64,000 nt of DNA from Mycobacterium sp. IDR2000157661 (GTDB lineage Bacteria > Actinomycetota > Actinomycetes > Mycobacteriales > Mycobacteriaceae), in NCBI RefSeq assembly GCF_022317005.1, contig NZ_CP081006.1, positions 620,001-684,000 on the forward strand, in the 5' to 3' direction. Below, in pieces: positions 38,406-46,244 of this stretch; the first letter of the stretch is position 1, and the number at the start of each line of letters is the position of its first letter. A program made the position numbers and the translations under genes. The notes below the pieces were generated by a model. The model worked only from the letters and a program-made list of their open reading frames with translations, ran no database searches and was not told the DNA's origin.

Positions 38406-39125
38406 TCAGGGTATGACGACCGCGAAGTCGTCCATCAGCGGTGAGGTGAACGGGTCGAAGCCGGGCTGGACCGGGCCCTCGACGTGCACCGCCACCAGAT
38501 AGGTCGCGGTGTTGGTCCAGATGTGGGCGAGGCGGTCGCCGAACTCGACTGCCTGCTGCGGCGAGCCCGACCACGACCCGAGCAGCTTCTGACCGCTGTA
38601 CTCACAGACCTCGGCGGGCAACACGCTGATGCTGCTGACCGGCGCCGCGGCCATCGCCTCGTCGGCGTACTCGGCGAACGCCTCGGCAGGGCCGAGTCGC
38701 GTCTCGGCGATGGTGACGGTCGCCCACACGCCGTCCGGTCCGGCCAGTCTCGCGCCGACATCGCCCTGCCCTGCGGTGGTCGACCAGCCGGTGGGCAGCG
38801 CGACGGTGACCTTGGGCGCCCCGGGGTCCTCGACCGAGGCCACCACGCCCACCGGCGGGGGGTCGACGTCGCACGTGGGTGTATCCGGCGGCAGCGCCAC
38901 CTTGGTGGTCGGGGCCACACCGGGCTCATCGGTGGGGGTCGGCGGCACCGAAGTTCGGGACGGCATCGAAGTTCGGGACGGCGCTGATGTTCGGGACGGC
39001 GGCGCGTCGGCGGCGACGGGTACCCCTGCCTCGATACGGTCGCAGCCCGACAGCACGCAGGCCAGCGCCAGCCCCACCGCCGCACAGCCGACGAGCTTCG
39101 GTCCGTCAGTCCTTCGCGAACGCAC
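38406..39125 (-). CDS. putative lipoprotein between atsA and FGE genes
   Basis: With start GTG 39125 this 239 aa protein has a charged RSRR N-terminus, a hydrophobic helix and the lipobox LSGC at about 24-27. A stalk with the repeat PSRTS(A/M/V) three times follows, then a globular domain of about 150 residues with two Cys (PTCDVDPP and EVCEYSG). An ATG at 39152 is also possible. I do not recognise the domain; its place suggests a partner of sulfate-ester handling at the cell surface. It overlaps atsA by 20 nt. Confidence 0.75.
   Translation of the reverse strand: MRSRRTDGPKLVGCAAVGLALACVLSGCDRIEAGVPVAADAPPSRTSAPSRTSMPSRTSVPPTPTDEPGVAPTTKVALPPDTPTCDVDPPPVGVVASVEDPGAPKVTVALPTGWSTTAGQGDVGARLAGPDGVWATVTIAETRLGPAEAFAEYADEAMAAAPVSSISVLPAEVCEYSGQKLLGSWSGSPQQAVEFGDRLAHIWTNTATYLVAVHVEGPVQPGFDPFTSPLMDDFAVVIP
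38950..39003. repeat. 18 bp minisatellite, three copies, in the lipoprotein gene
   Basis: Units at 38950, 38968 and 38986 begin GAAGTTCGGGACGGC (the third has GATG). They encode PSRTS plus one variable residue. The unit is a multiple of three, so length change keeps the frame. Confidence 0.9.
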
Positions 39126-41457
39126 GTGCGAAATCTCGTTCCAGATCCGCATACGGCTTGCCCGAGACGTCGACGTTCACCTGGGCGATGACGCCACCGG
39201 TGAACGGGAACGGCGCCTTGTAGGCCCGCGAAACAGGAGACCCTGTGTTGCGGCCGATGCTCAGGGTGGCCCCGGCGAGCCCGTACGTGCCGGGGATGAT
39301 CTTCATCCCGTCGAAGGTGGCGACCTGTTCGTCGTCGATGTACAGCGCCGCGTCACCGAGTGGGGTGTGGCTGCCCTCCACCGTCCCGGTCCGAACGAAG
39401 GCGGCGCCGAAGGTGTGCTTGCCCGACGGCACCGCGCTCTCCGACGAGAGGTGCTGCTCGATCTCGCCGAGGAAGTTGTACACGTAATGCAGTCGGCCGT
39501 CCTGCAGGAACAGCACGTGGCCGCCATGGGCGCCGCCGTGTTTGAACACCACCCCCTCGGCTCCGGCGGAGTCGACGATCACGTCGGCCATGACCGAGAA
39601 CGACCGGCCCTGGATCTCGACCGCTGCACCCATGCCGATATCCGCGGTGCCCGGATAGTAGATGTAGGACTCCCGCGCACCCGACAGGTGGGGTCGCCAC
39701 CGCGTGATCGTCTCGATGATGTTCAGATCACCCAGCGGCAGCCCGTGGTACTTGTCGGCCTCGGCGAACCACAGCGCCTTCAATTCCTCGAGCTTGTCCG
39801 GGTTTTCGGCGGCCAGATCGTGGCACTGACTGCGGTCGGCGGCGATGTGGAAGAGCTCCCAGCGGTCCTTGTCGAAGTGTGACCAGCCGGCCGGCGAGGC
39901 GGCGTGCACCGTGTTGGCGAACCAGCCGTCGTGCCAGATACCGCGAGTGCCGAGCATCGTGTAGAACTGGGTCTGCTTGCCGGTCGGAGCCGTCGAGTCG
40001 TCCAGTGCGGCTTTGAAACTCATTCCGTCGAAGGGCTTCTGCGGCACACCTCGAACCGTCGCAGGCAGCGTGATGCCGAGCAGTTCGAACACTGTGGGCG
40101 TGACGTCGCAGACATTGACATAGTTGTCCCGAACCTCGCCGTGTGCGGCAATGCCGTTGGGCCAGGAGATGATCGCGGTGTCGGCGATACCGCCCTCGTG
40201 GGAGGCGTACCGCTTGAACAGCTTGTAGGGCGTGTTGAACGCCATCGCCCAGCCGATCGGATAGTGGTTGTAGGTCTCCGGACCGCCGAGGTCGTCGATC
40301 ATCCGCATGCTGTCCTCGACGGTGTCGATGTAGCCGTTGAAGAATTTGACCTCGTTGACCGAACCGTTCGGACCGCCTTCGCCGCTGGCTCCGTTGTCGG
40401 AGATGACGACGATGATCGTGTTGTCCAGCTGGCCCGATTCCTCCAGGTAGTCGAGCACGCGGCCGATCTGCGCGTCGGTGTAGGACAGGAAGCCGGCGAA
40501 CACTTCAGCCATCCGGCCGAACAGCCGCTTCTCCTCGTCGTGCAGCGACTCCCATGGCCGCACGGTGTCCTGCTCGGGCCACGGTTCGCCGTTGGGCCCC
40601 TTCACATCCTGGTACGGGTTGATCGGGGACAGCGCGGTGTCGGCCGGGACGATGCCCATCTTCTTCTGGTTCTCGAGCACGATCTCGCGGTAACGCTCGT
40701 AGCCCATGTCGAACCGGCCGGCGTAGCGGTCGGCCCACTCCTTGAAGACGTGATGCGGCGCGTGTCCGGCGCCGGGACACACGTAGGAGAACCACGGCTT
40801 GTCCGGGGCGATCACCTTGGCGTCGCGGATGAACTCGATGGTCTTGTCGGCGAGGTCCTTCGACAGGTGATAGCCGTCCTCGGGCGCTGCCGGTGGTGCG
40901 ATCGGGTGGTTGTCGTAGACCAACTCCGGATACCACTGGTCGGTCTCACCCCCGAGGAAGCCGTAGAAGCGTTCGAATCCCCGATTGAGCGGCCAATGTC
41001 GTTTGGTGGAAGCCAGATTCGACTCTTCGAGCGGGGTGAGATGCCACTTTCCGATGCAATAGGTGTTGTAGCCGTGCTCGTTGAGCACCTCGGACATGAG
41101 TGCCGTGTCGAAGGGAATCCGCCCGTTGCAGCCGGGGAAGCCGTCGGTGAACTCCTCGATCGTCGCCATGCCCACGGTGGTGGGGTTGCGGCCCGTGAGC
41201 AACGACGCGCGGGTGGGCGAGCACAGCGCCGTGGTGTGGAACTGGGAGAGCCGCACACCGCGATCCGCGATGCGGCCCATGGCCGGCATGTCGACCAGGC
41301 CACCGAAGCAGTCCCAGGTCGCGATGCCGATGTCGTCCCAGACGATGTAGAGCACGTTCGGCGCACCTTCGGGCGCGGTCGGCGCGGCGTACGGCCCCCA
41401 GTCGGGCTCCGAATCGCGGATGTCGAGTTCGATCTTGCCGTTGAATTCCGCTGCCAT
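39106..41457 (-). CDS. atsA: arylsulfatase
   Basis: The 783 aa type I sulfatase has the metal-binding start NVLYIVWDDIG (residues 34-44) and the modification motif LCSPTRASLLTGRNP near 77 (Cys becomes formylglycine). Also present are GKWHLTP near 137, the metal site VVISDNGASGEGG near 355, and a long C-terminal beta domain after residue 560. No signal peptide is visible. It hydrolyses sulfate esters; the natural substrate is unknown. It leads the atsA-lipoprotein-FGE operon, supplying substrate and maturase together. Confidence 0.95.
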   Translation of the reverse strand: MAAEFNGKIELDIRDSEPDWGPYAAPTAPEGAPNVLYIVWDDIGIATWDCFGGLVDMPAMGRIADRGVRLSQFHTTALCSPTRASLLTGRNPTTVGMATIEEFTDGFPGCNGRIPFDTALMSEVLNEHGYNTYCIGKWHLTPLEESNLASTKRHWPLNRGFERFYGFLGGETDQWYPELVYDNHPIAPPAAPEDGYHLSKDLADKTIEFIRDAKVIAPDKPWFSYVCPGAGHAPHHVFKEWADRYAGRFDMGYERYREIVLENQKKMGIVPADTALSPINPYQDVKGPNGEPWPEQDTVRPWESLHDEEKRLFGRMAEVFAGFLSYTDAQIGRVLDYLEESGQLDNTIIVVISDNGASGEGGPNGSVNEVKFFNGYIDTVEDSMRMIDDLGGPETYNHYPIGWAMAFNTPYKLFKRYASHEGGIADTAIISWPNGIAAHGEVRDNYVNVCDVTPTVFELLGITLPATVRGVPQKPFDGMSFKAALDDSTAPTGKQTQFYTMLGTRGIWHDGWFANTVHAASPAGWSHFDKDRWELFHIAADRSQCHDLAAENPDKLEELKALWFAEADKYHGLPLGDLNIIETITRWRPHLSGARESYIYYPGTADIGMGAAVEIQGRSFSVMADVIVDSAGAEGVVFKHGGAHGGHVLFLQDGRLHYVYNFLGEIEQHLSSESAVPSGKHTFGAAFVRTGTVEGSHTPLGDAALYIDDEQVATFDGMKIIPGTYGLAGATLSIGRNTGSPVSRAYKAPFPFTGGVIAQVNVDVSGKPYADLERDFARAFAKD

Positions 41458-41582
41458 CGGGCCTCGCCTCAGGGTCGGGATCGCCGCGTGGTCGACGATG
41501 GGCCGGAGATTACACCGGCCGCATGTCGCGCAGCGGGGGATTCGACCTCCGTGTCACCATCCGTGGTACGTGCCGTCATTTT

Positions 41583-43256
41583 TCAGCTTTCGGGCACGCC
41601 TCCGTTCACCCGGTACAACCGCCACGTCGGCTGGCCGTCCCCGTCGTTGGGGATCTCGAGTTCAAGGGTCGCGATGTCGGCTCCGGTGTCGTACAGGGTC
41701 GGATAGCGCACGTTGAGAGCATCGGAGACACCACGGCCGGTCGGTGGCACCGCCAGCAGGTACTCGACACCTTGGCCCACCGGGTCGTTGAGCAACGTGG
41801 CGAAATCGGGATCCGACGGCACCACAAACGTTTTCGGTCGTTGGGAGGCGGCCACCACCGCGAAGCCGTACACGGTGTCCGTGATGACCGCGCTTTCCGG
41901 CAGATCGAGGTCGTCGAGGTATTGGGCGATCTCCCGTTCGGTGGAGAAGGTGGCGGCGATGCGCCGCTCCACGGCCTTGCGGTCGGAAACGTCGTCGGGG
42001 TCGGGAGCCAGCACCGCGCCCAGCGCGTATTCCTGCGGCGCGTACGTCGGCAGGCTCATGGCCCACGCTGTGGCGGGCACGGTGACGGCGAACACCAAGG
42101 CGACCGGGACATAGGCCGGCCAGCCACGCTGCCGCCGCGGCTCCACCGCGGCAGGAGCGAACCTGCCCGGCCGCTTGGCAGCGACGTATCCGCGCTCGGG
42201 CACGGCCAGCATCGCCAGGCACGCGGCGAACGGGATCGCCGCGATGTAGAACCGCAGGAACGCAAACGTCGACCCCGACGCGTAGCTGTAGAACTGGAAC
42301 CCGAGCACCGCGCCGTAGAGGGCGAACGGGACCACCAGCGTCGGCCAGTATGGACGGCGCAGCCGGATGACCCCGGCCCACAACGCTATCGGGATCAAGG
42401 TGGGGGTCATCAGCATGGTGCAGGTGGCGGCGAACACCAGGCCACCGCCGAAGTCGACCGCCTGCGTGCCGGACTGTTGCAGTATCGCGGCATTGCCGTA
42501 TTGAGAGGTGAACTGTGCGAAGGGTTCTCCTGTGATCAGCCAGCTCGTGGCCGCCCACCCCACGAACGACGCCAGACCGGGCCCGCTGACCAGGACCAGG
42601 TCCAGCACCGCTCGGCGCAGTCGCGGCGGTTTGCGGGCCCGCAGGAAGGTGGTGACGGCGACGACGATGCCCGCGGTGAAGATGCATGCGACCGCGTCGT
42701 AGCGGGTGAGGTACGACAGCGCCATCGCGACGCCCCCGGCAGCGATCAGGTGGTGTACGTCGTCATCGACCATCCACATGATGAGCCGACGCACCGCCCA
42801 GGTGATGAAGAACAGGAAGGGAGCCTCGCTCATCCCATTCGAACCGTAGAACACGATCATCGGGTTGAGCGCGAACAGTGCGGTGACTGCGACGATGTAG
42901 CCGCGGGGCAGCTTCCGATCGGTGCCCATGCTCAGCACCTGAACCACACAGCCCGCCATGAAGACCGCCGTCATCAGCGAACCCGCGAAGGCGCGCTCGG
43001 TCAGATCCGGCCACAGCGGGCTGAGCAGGACGGCGGGGATCTGCAGCATCGCGGTCAGCGGTGTGAAGATGAAGCCGATCGCCGCCAGATGCGGGTCGCG
43101 ACTGAACAACACGGCTTGGGCCGCAGACACCCGCGACAGCGCGTCGCCGAGGATGAAACCGTTCTGCACCTGCAGCCAGTAGCCGACGGCGATGTACAGC
43201 ACGCAGGCCAGCGCGAACGCGATGACCTTCAGCCGCCGATCGGTCATCGACGTCAC
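41583..43256 (-). CDS. polytopic GT-C-type glycosyltransferase (ArnT/PMT-like)
   Basis: This 557 aa protein has about 10-12 membrane helices. An early luminal Asp motif, ILGDALSRVSAAQAVLF (residues 35-51), is typical of GT-C enzymes that use polyprenyl-phosphate sugars. A soluble C-terminal part (about 420-557) follows the last helix. It probably adds a sugar or other group to a surface polymer or lipid carrier. It is last in the polysaccharide operon and starts with a GTGA overlap on the GT2 stop. Confidence 0.75.
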   Translation of the reverse strand: MTSMTDRRLKVIAFALACVLYIAVGYWLQVQNGFILGDALSRVSAAQAVLFSRDPHLAAIGFIFTPLTAMLQIPAVLLSPLWPDLTERAFAGSLMTAVFMAGCVVQVLSMGTDRKLPRGYIVAVTALFALNPMIVFYGSNGMSEAPFLFFITWAVRRLIMWMVDDDVHHLIAAGGVAMALSYLTRYDAVACIFTAGIVVAVTTFLRARKPPRLRRAVLDLVLVSGPGLASFVGWAATSWLITGEPFAQFTSQYGNAAILQQSGTQAVDFGGGLVFAATCTMLMTPTLIPIALWAGVIRLRRPYWPTLVVPFALYGAVLGFQFYSYASGSTFAFLRFYIAAIPFAACLAMLAVPERGYVAAKRPGRFAPAAVEPRRQRGWPAYVPVALVFAVTVPATAWAMSLPTYAPQEYALGAVLAPDPDDVSDRKAVERRIAATFSTEREIAQYLDDLDLPESAVITDTVYGFAVVAASQRPKTFVVPSDPDFATLLNDPVGQGVEYLLAVPPTGRGVSDALNVRYPTLYDTGADIATLELEIPNDGDGQPTWRLYRVNGGVPES

Positions 43257-44722
43257 GTCGGGGCGGCCTCGTCGGCGGCCGGCTGATTTGTCAGACCGTG
43301 AAAGGTCTTCTCCCAGTAGGACGGCTGGCGGATCAGCTGGTAGGTGCCCTTGGCCGCGGCGACGCTCATCATCACCCAGAACAGCGGCACGGTCAGCGCG
43401 GGCACCAGCAGGTCCGAACGGTCGTCTTCACGCAGCGTGATGAGGTTCATGTAGAGCGTGGCGAAGTTGCCGAGAACAAGGGCCACCAACGCCGGAAAAT
43501 ATATGTACCAAGGGAATACGGCCTCAATCGTCGCGGGCTGGCCGAGAAACCACAACAAGGTGATCAGCCAGAACGCCAGGTTGAGCACCGCGATGATCGG
43601 CGTTCCCGCGAGCACCAGGTTGAACCGGATGAAGCTGCGCGTTCCGACGGTTCGCCACAACGGCACCGGACGCCGGATGTGCACCAGCCAGGTCTGCAGG
43701 TAGCCCTTGTACCAGCGGGAGCGCTGCCGGATCCAGTTGATCGGATCGCTGTTGGCTTCTTCCAGGGTCTGCGACTCGAGCACCGCGGTGCGGTAGCCGC
43801 GGGACGCGATGCGCAGGCCCAGGTCGGCGTCCTCGGTGACGTTGTAGGGATCCCAGGTTCCGATCTCGTCGAGCACCGCTCGCTTGAGATGATTCGACGT
43901 GCCGCCCAATGGAATCGGCGTGCCCGTCCCCATCATCCCGGGCAGCAGGTAGCCGAACCACAGGGCGTACTCGGCGGTGAACCATCCGGCGAGCAGGTTC
44001 TGGTCTCCGTTGTGGTAGCCCAGCTTGGCCTGCACGCAGGCGACGTCGTCGGGCAGCCTGCGCATCGCCGCGACCACACGGCGCAACTGCAGGGGTTCGG
44101 GCAGGTCCTCGGCGTCATAGATGGTCACGATGTCACCGATGGCGAAGTACATGCCGTAGTTGCACGCCTTGGGTTTCGTGCGCGGTTCGGCCGGGGGGAC
44201 CAGCAGGATGGTGATGGCATCGGACTCCGCACAGCGCCGCGCCGCGTCGATGGTGACGCCGTCGTCGGCCTCCAGTATCAGCAGGACCTGCAGCTTGTCG
44301 CTCGGGTATTCGAGGCGCGCCATCGCGCCGATCAGGTCGTCGACCACTTCGGGTTCGTTGTAGGCCGGCACCAGGATGGTGTACGGAGGCAGTTGATCGT
44401 CCGGGATGGCACGGGCTTCCTCGTCGCTGACGACGATGGCCCGCAGGGCCAGTCCCCGTCGGAAGATCTGCACGCGGTCGGCCATCGTCACCACGTAACC
44501 GAGCGTGCACACACCGATCAAACCGACCGCGGTCTCCAGAGGCCGCCAGACCGCCAGTATGGCGACGGCGATGAGAAGGGCCGACAGCACCACCTTCTGC
44601 CACCCAACGACGGGCACGGAGGCCGACCCCAACGGATCGTCCTCGCGCAGGCCGTTGATGGCGCGCTCGAGCGCGTGGGCGCGCTGCTCCTCGGTGAGGG
44701 TCTCGACGGAGTAGACGGTCAC
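43253..44722 (-). CDS. processive GT2 glycosyltransferase, cellulose-synthase-like
   Basis: The 489 aa membrane protein has two N-terminal helices (about 45-90) and a GT-A domain with the BcsA-type signature: EADDGV near 165, IYDAEDLPEP near 210, TEDADLGLR near 290 and QRSRWYKGYLQTW near 330. Three to four helices follow. It ends about 50 residues after them, so the c-di-GMP-binding PilZ domain of BcsA is absent. It should polymerise a beta-linked glycan while exporting it. It starts at GTG 44722, overlapping the upstream stop. Confidence 0.88.
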   Translation of the reverse strand: MTVYSVETLTEEQRAHALERAINGLREDDPLGSASVPVVGWQKVVLSALLIAVAILAVWRPLETAVGLIGVCTLGYVVTMADRVQIFRRGLALRAIVVSDEEARAIPDDQLPPYTILVPAYNEPEVVDDLIGAMARLEYPSDKLQVLLILEADDGVTIDAARRCAESDAITILLVPPAEPRTKPKACNYGMYFAIGDIVTIYDAEDLPEPLQLRRVVAAMRRLPDDVACVQAKLGYHNGDQNLLAGWFTAEYALWFGYLLPGMMGTGTPIPLGGTSNHLKRAVLDEIGTWDPYNVTEDADLGLRIASRGYRTAVLESQTLEEANSDPINWIRQRSRWYKGYLQTWLVHIRRPVPLWRTVGTRSFIRFNLVLAGTPIIAVLNLAFWLITLLWFLGQPATIEAVFPWYIYFPALVALVLGNFATLYMNLITLREDDRSDLLVPALTVPLFWVMMSVAAAKGTYQLIRQPSYWEKTFHGLTNQPAADEAAPT

Positions 44723-46236
44723 GGTAGGCGACCCAGGGGCTGGATCTGCGCGGCCACCAGACCGCGCCCGAACGCGGTGAGCAGATCGATGTCCTTGAAT
44801 GCCGGGTTGCGGTCGGTGACCGCGGAGTTGCCGCGGAACAGCACGGTGAGCAACTTGTTCAGGGTGGTCACCAACGCACCGCTCGGATTCGGGAAGGGCG
44901 CATTCGGCTCGTGATTGTCCACGCTGATCACCACGATGCGTTGGGCGCGCTCGGCGTTGCGCCAGGTCCACTGCAGCATGTTGTAGGTGAGCAGTTGTTC
45001 GTCGTCGACCACCGACGTCGCCTCCCCGGTGATGCCGTAGCCGAGGTCGACCCGGCGGGGCTCGCTCAGGCGGACCGACACGTCGTAGAGAACCCTGGCC
45101 GGATAGACCTCGAAGGAGAAGGGGCGGTCGGTGACCACGTTGTCGACGACGACCGTTCGGGGCCGCGAGAACTTGTCCCAGTCCGGGTTTCCGACCTCGG
45201 CGACCATCCGCTGCCGGGTCAGGTGGGCCATGCGCCCGTGCAACCGCTTCACCCAGGTGTAGTCCTCGGTATCGGTGACACGCCACCCCGCGGGCGGGTT
45301 GAGCGGGCCCGAGATCTGCAGCCCGTCGAAGCGGGCCGCCGATGGGTAATCGGGGCGCGGGAGGTCGACCAGCGACAGCAGCACACCGGCGACCAGGACC
45401 AGAGGCAGCGCCTGGACGACCTGGCGAGCGGCCAGCGGCTCGACCTTCCGATCCAGCGCCCGCTTGGGTGCGCCACGGCGCGCGTAGAAGAACATCACCA
45501 CTCCCACCAGCGCGGTCGCGGTGAGGGCCGGTATGGCCTGGTAGGCGAACACCGGCGCGTAGGGGAACCAGATCGCCATCGCGGCGAGCACGGCGAGACC
45601 GACCGCCCAGGCGGCGAGGCCACCGAACCAGCCCCGCTTGTACGTCCGGCCGACCGCGATACCCGTCGCGCTGCCTGCGATGATGAGCGCGGCCCCCCCG
45701 GCGGATACTCGGCTGCCGCCCAACACGATCACCGCCAGGTGGTAGGGCAACGTGAACATCATCGACAGCAGCAGCCAGACGAACACGAAACGGCTGACAG
45801 GCCGCAGACCGAACAGCGCGATCGCCGAACTGAGGATGAACACGTACATGGCGAAGAAGTCGAGCCGCAAGACGTAGAAGTACTGCTCGTACCGGTGCAT
45901 GAGCACGCCGTGCAGCATCAGCGCTAATACCAGACCCATGGTGCCGACGATGATGTCGGTCTGACGGTCGTGGATCGGCAACTCGGTGCGGGGCCGGCGG
46001 GCCACCCCCTGAGCCGCCAGAACCGCCGCTACCGGCAGCGTCCAGAGGTAGCCGTTGAAGCCACCCTGTCGGGTGGTTTGCACCAGGCTTTCGAAGCTCT
46101 CCCAGAACGCCATCAGTGTCACGGAGCCGATGAAGACCCACCGCAGCACGATCCGCAGGGTGGGGTTCTCATACCACGGGCGGATCGACTCCACCGGCGC
46201 TGAGGGCTCGGGTGGGGTCTGCGTCGGCGCGGCCAT
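44719..46236 (-). CDS. polytopic membrane protein of the polysaccharide operon, unknown family
   Basis: The 505 aa protein starts at ATG 46236. It has about 9-10 membrane helices in residues 28-300, and a soluble C-terminal domain (about 310-505) containing TEDYTWVKRLHGRMAHLTRQRM, several acidic and basic patches, and QWTWRNAERAQRIVVISVDNHEP. The layout recalls exosortase-like proteins, but the Cys/Arg/His triad is not seen. It sits between the BcsB-like and GT2 genes, 8 bp from the former. I infer a channel, assembly or modification role without a family name. Confidence 0.6.
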   Translation of the reverse strand: MAAPTQTPPEPSAPVESIRPWYENPTLRIVLRWVFIGSVTLMAFWESFESLVQTTRQGGFNGYLWTLPVAAVLAAQGVARRPRTELPIHDRQTDIIVGTMGLVLALMLHGVLMHRYEQYFYVLRLDFFAMYVFILSSAIALFGLRPVSRFVFVWLLLSMMFTLPYHLAVIVLGGSRVSAGGAALIIAGSATGIAVGRTYKRGWFGGLAAWAVGLAVLAAMAIWFPYAPVFAYQAIPALTATALVGVVMFFYARRGAPKRALDRKVEPLAARQVVQALPLVLVAGVLLSLVDLPRPDYPSAARFDGLQISGPLNPPAGWRVTDTEDYTWVKRLHGRMAHLTRQRMVAEVGNPDWDKFSRPRTVVVDNVVTDRPFSFEVYPARVLYDVSVRLSEPRRVDLGYGITGEATSVVDDEQLLTYNMLQWTWRNAERAQRIVVISVDNHEPNAPFPNPSGALVTTLNKLLTVLFRGNSAVTDRNPAFKDIDLLTAFGRGLVAAQIQPLGRLP

Positions 46237-46244
46237 CGTGGCTC

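Noticed and set aside
39904..43286. Plus-strand frames of about 590 codons opposite atsA and the GT-C gene
   Set aside because: They are shadows of strongly conserved minus-strand genes.
43253..44722. c-di-GMP-regulated BcsA
   Set aside because: There is no PilZ domain after the last helices, so c-di-GMP control is not supported.
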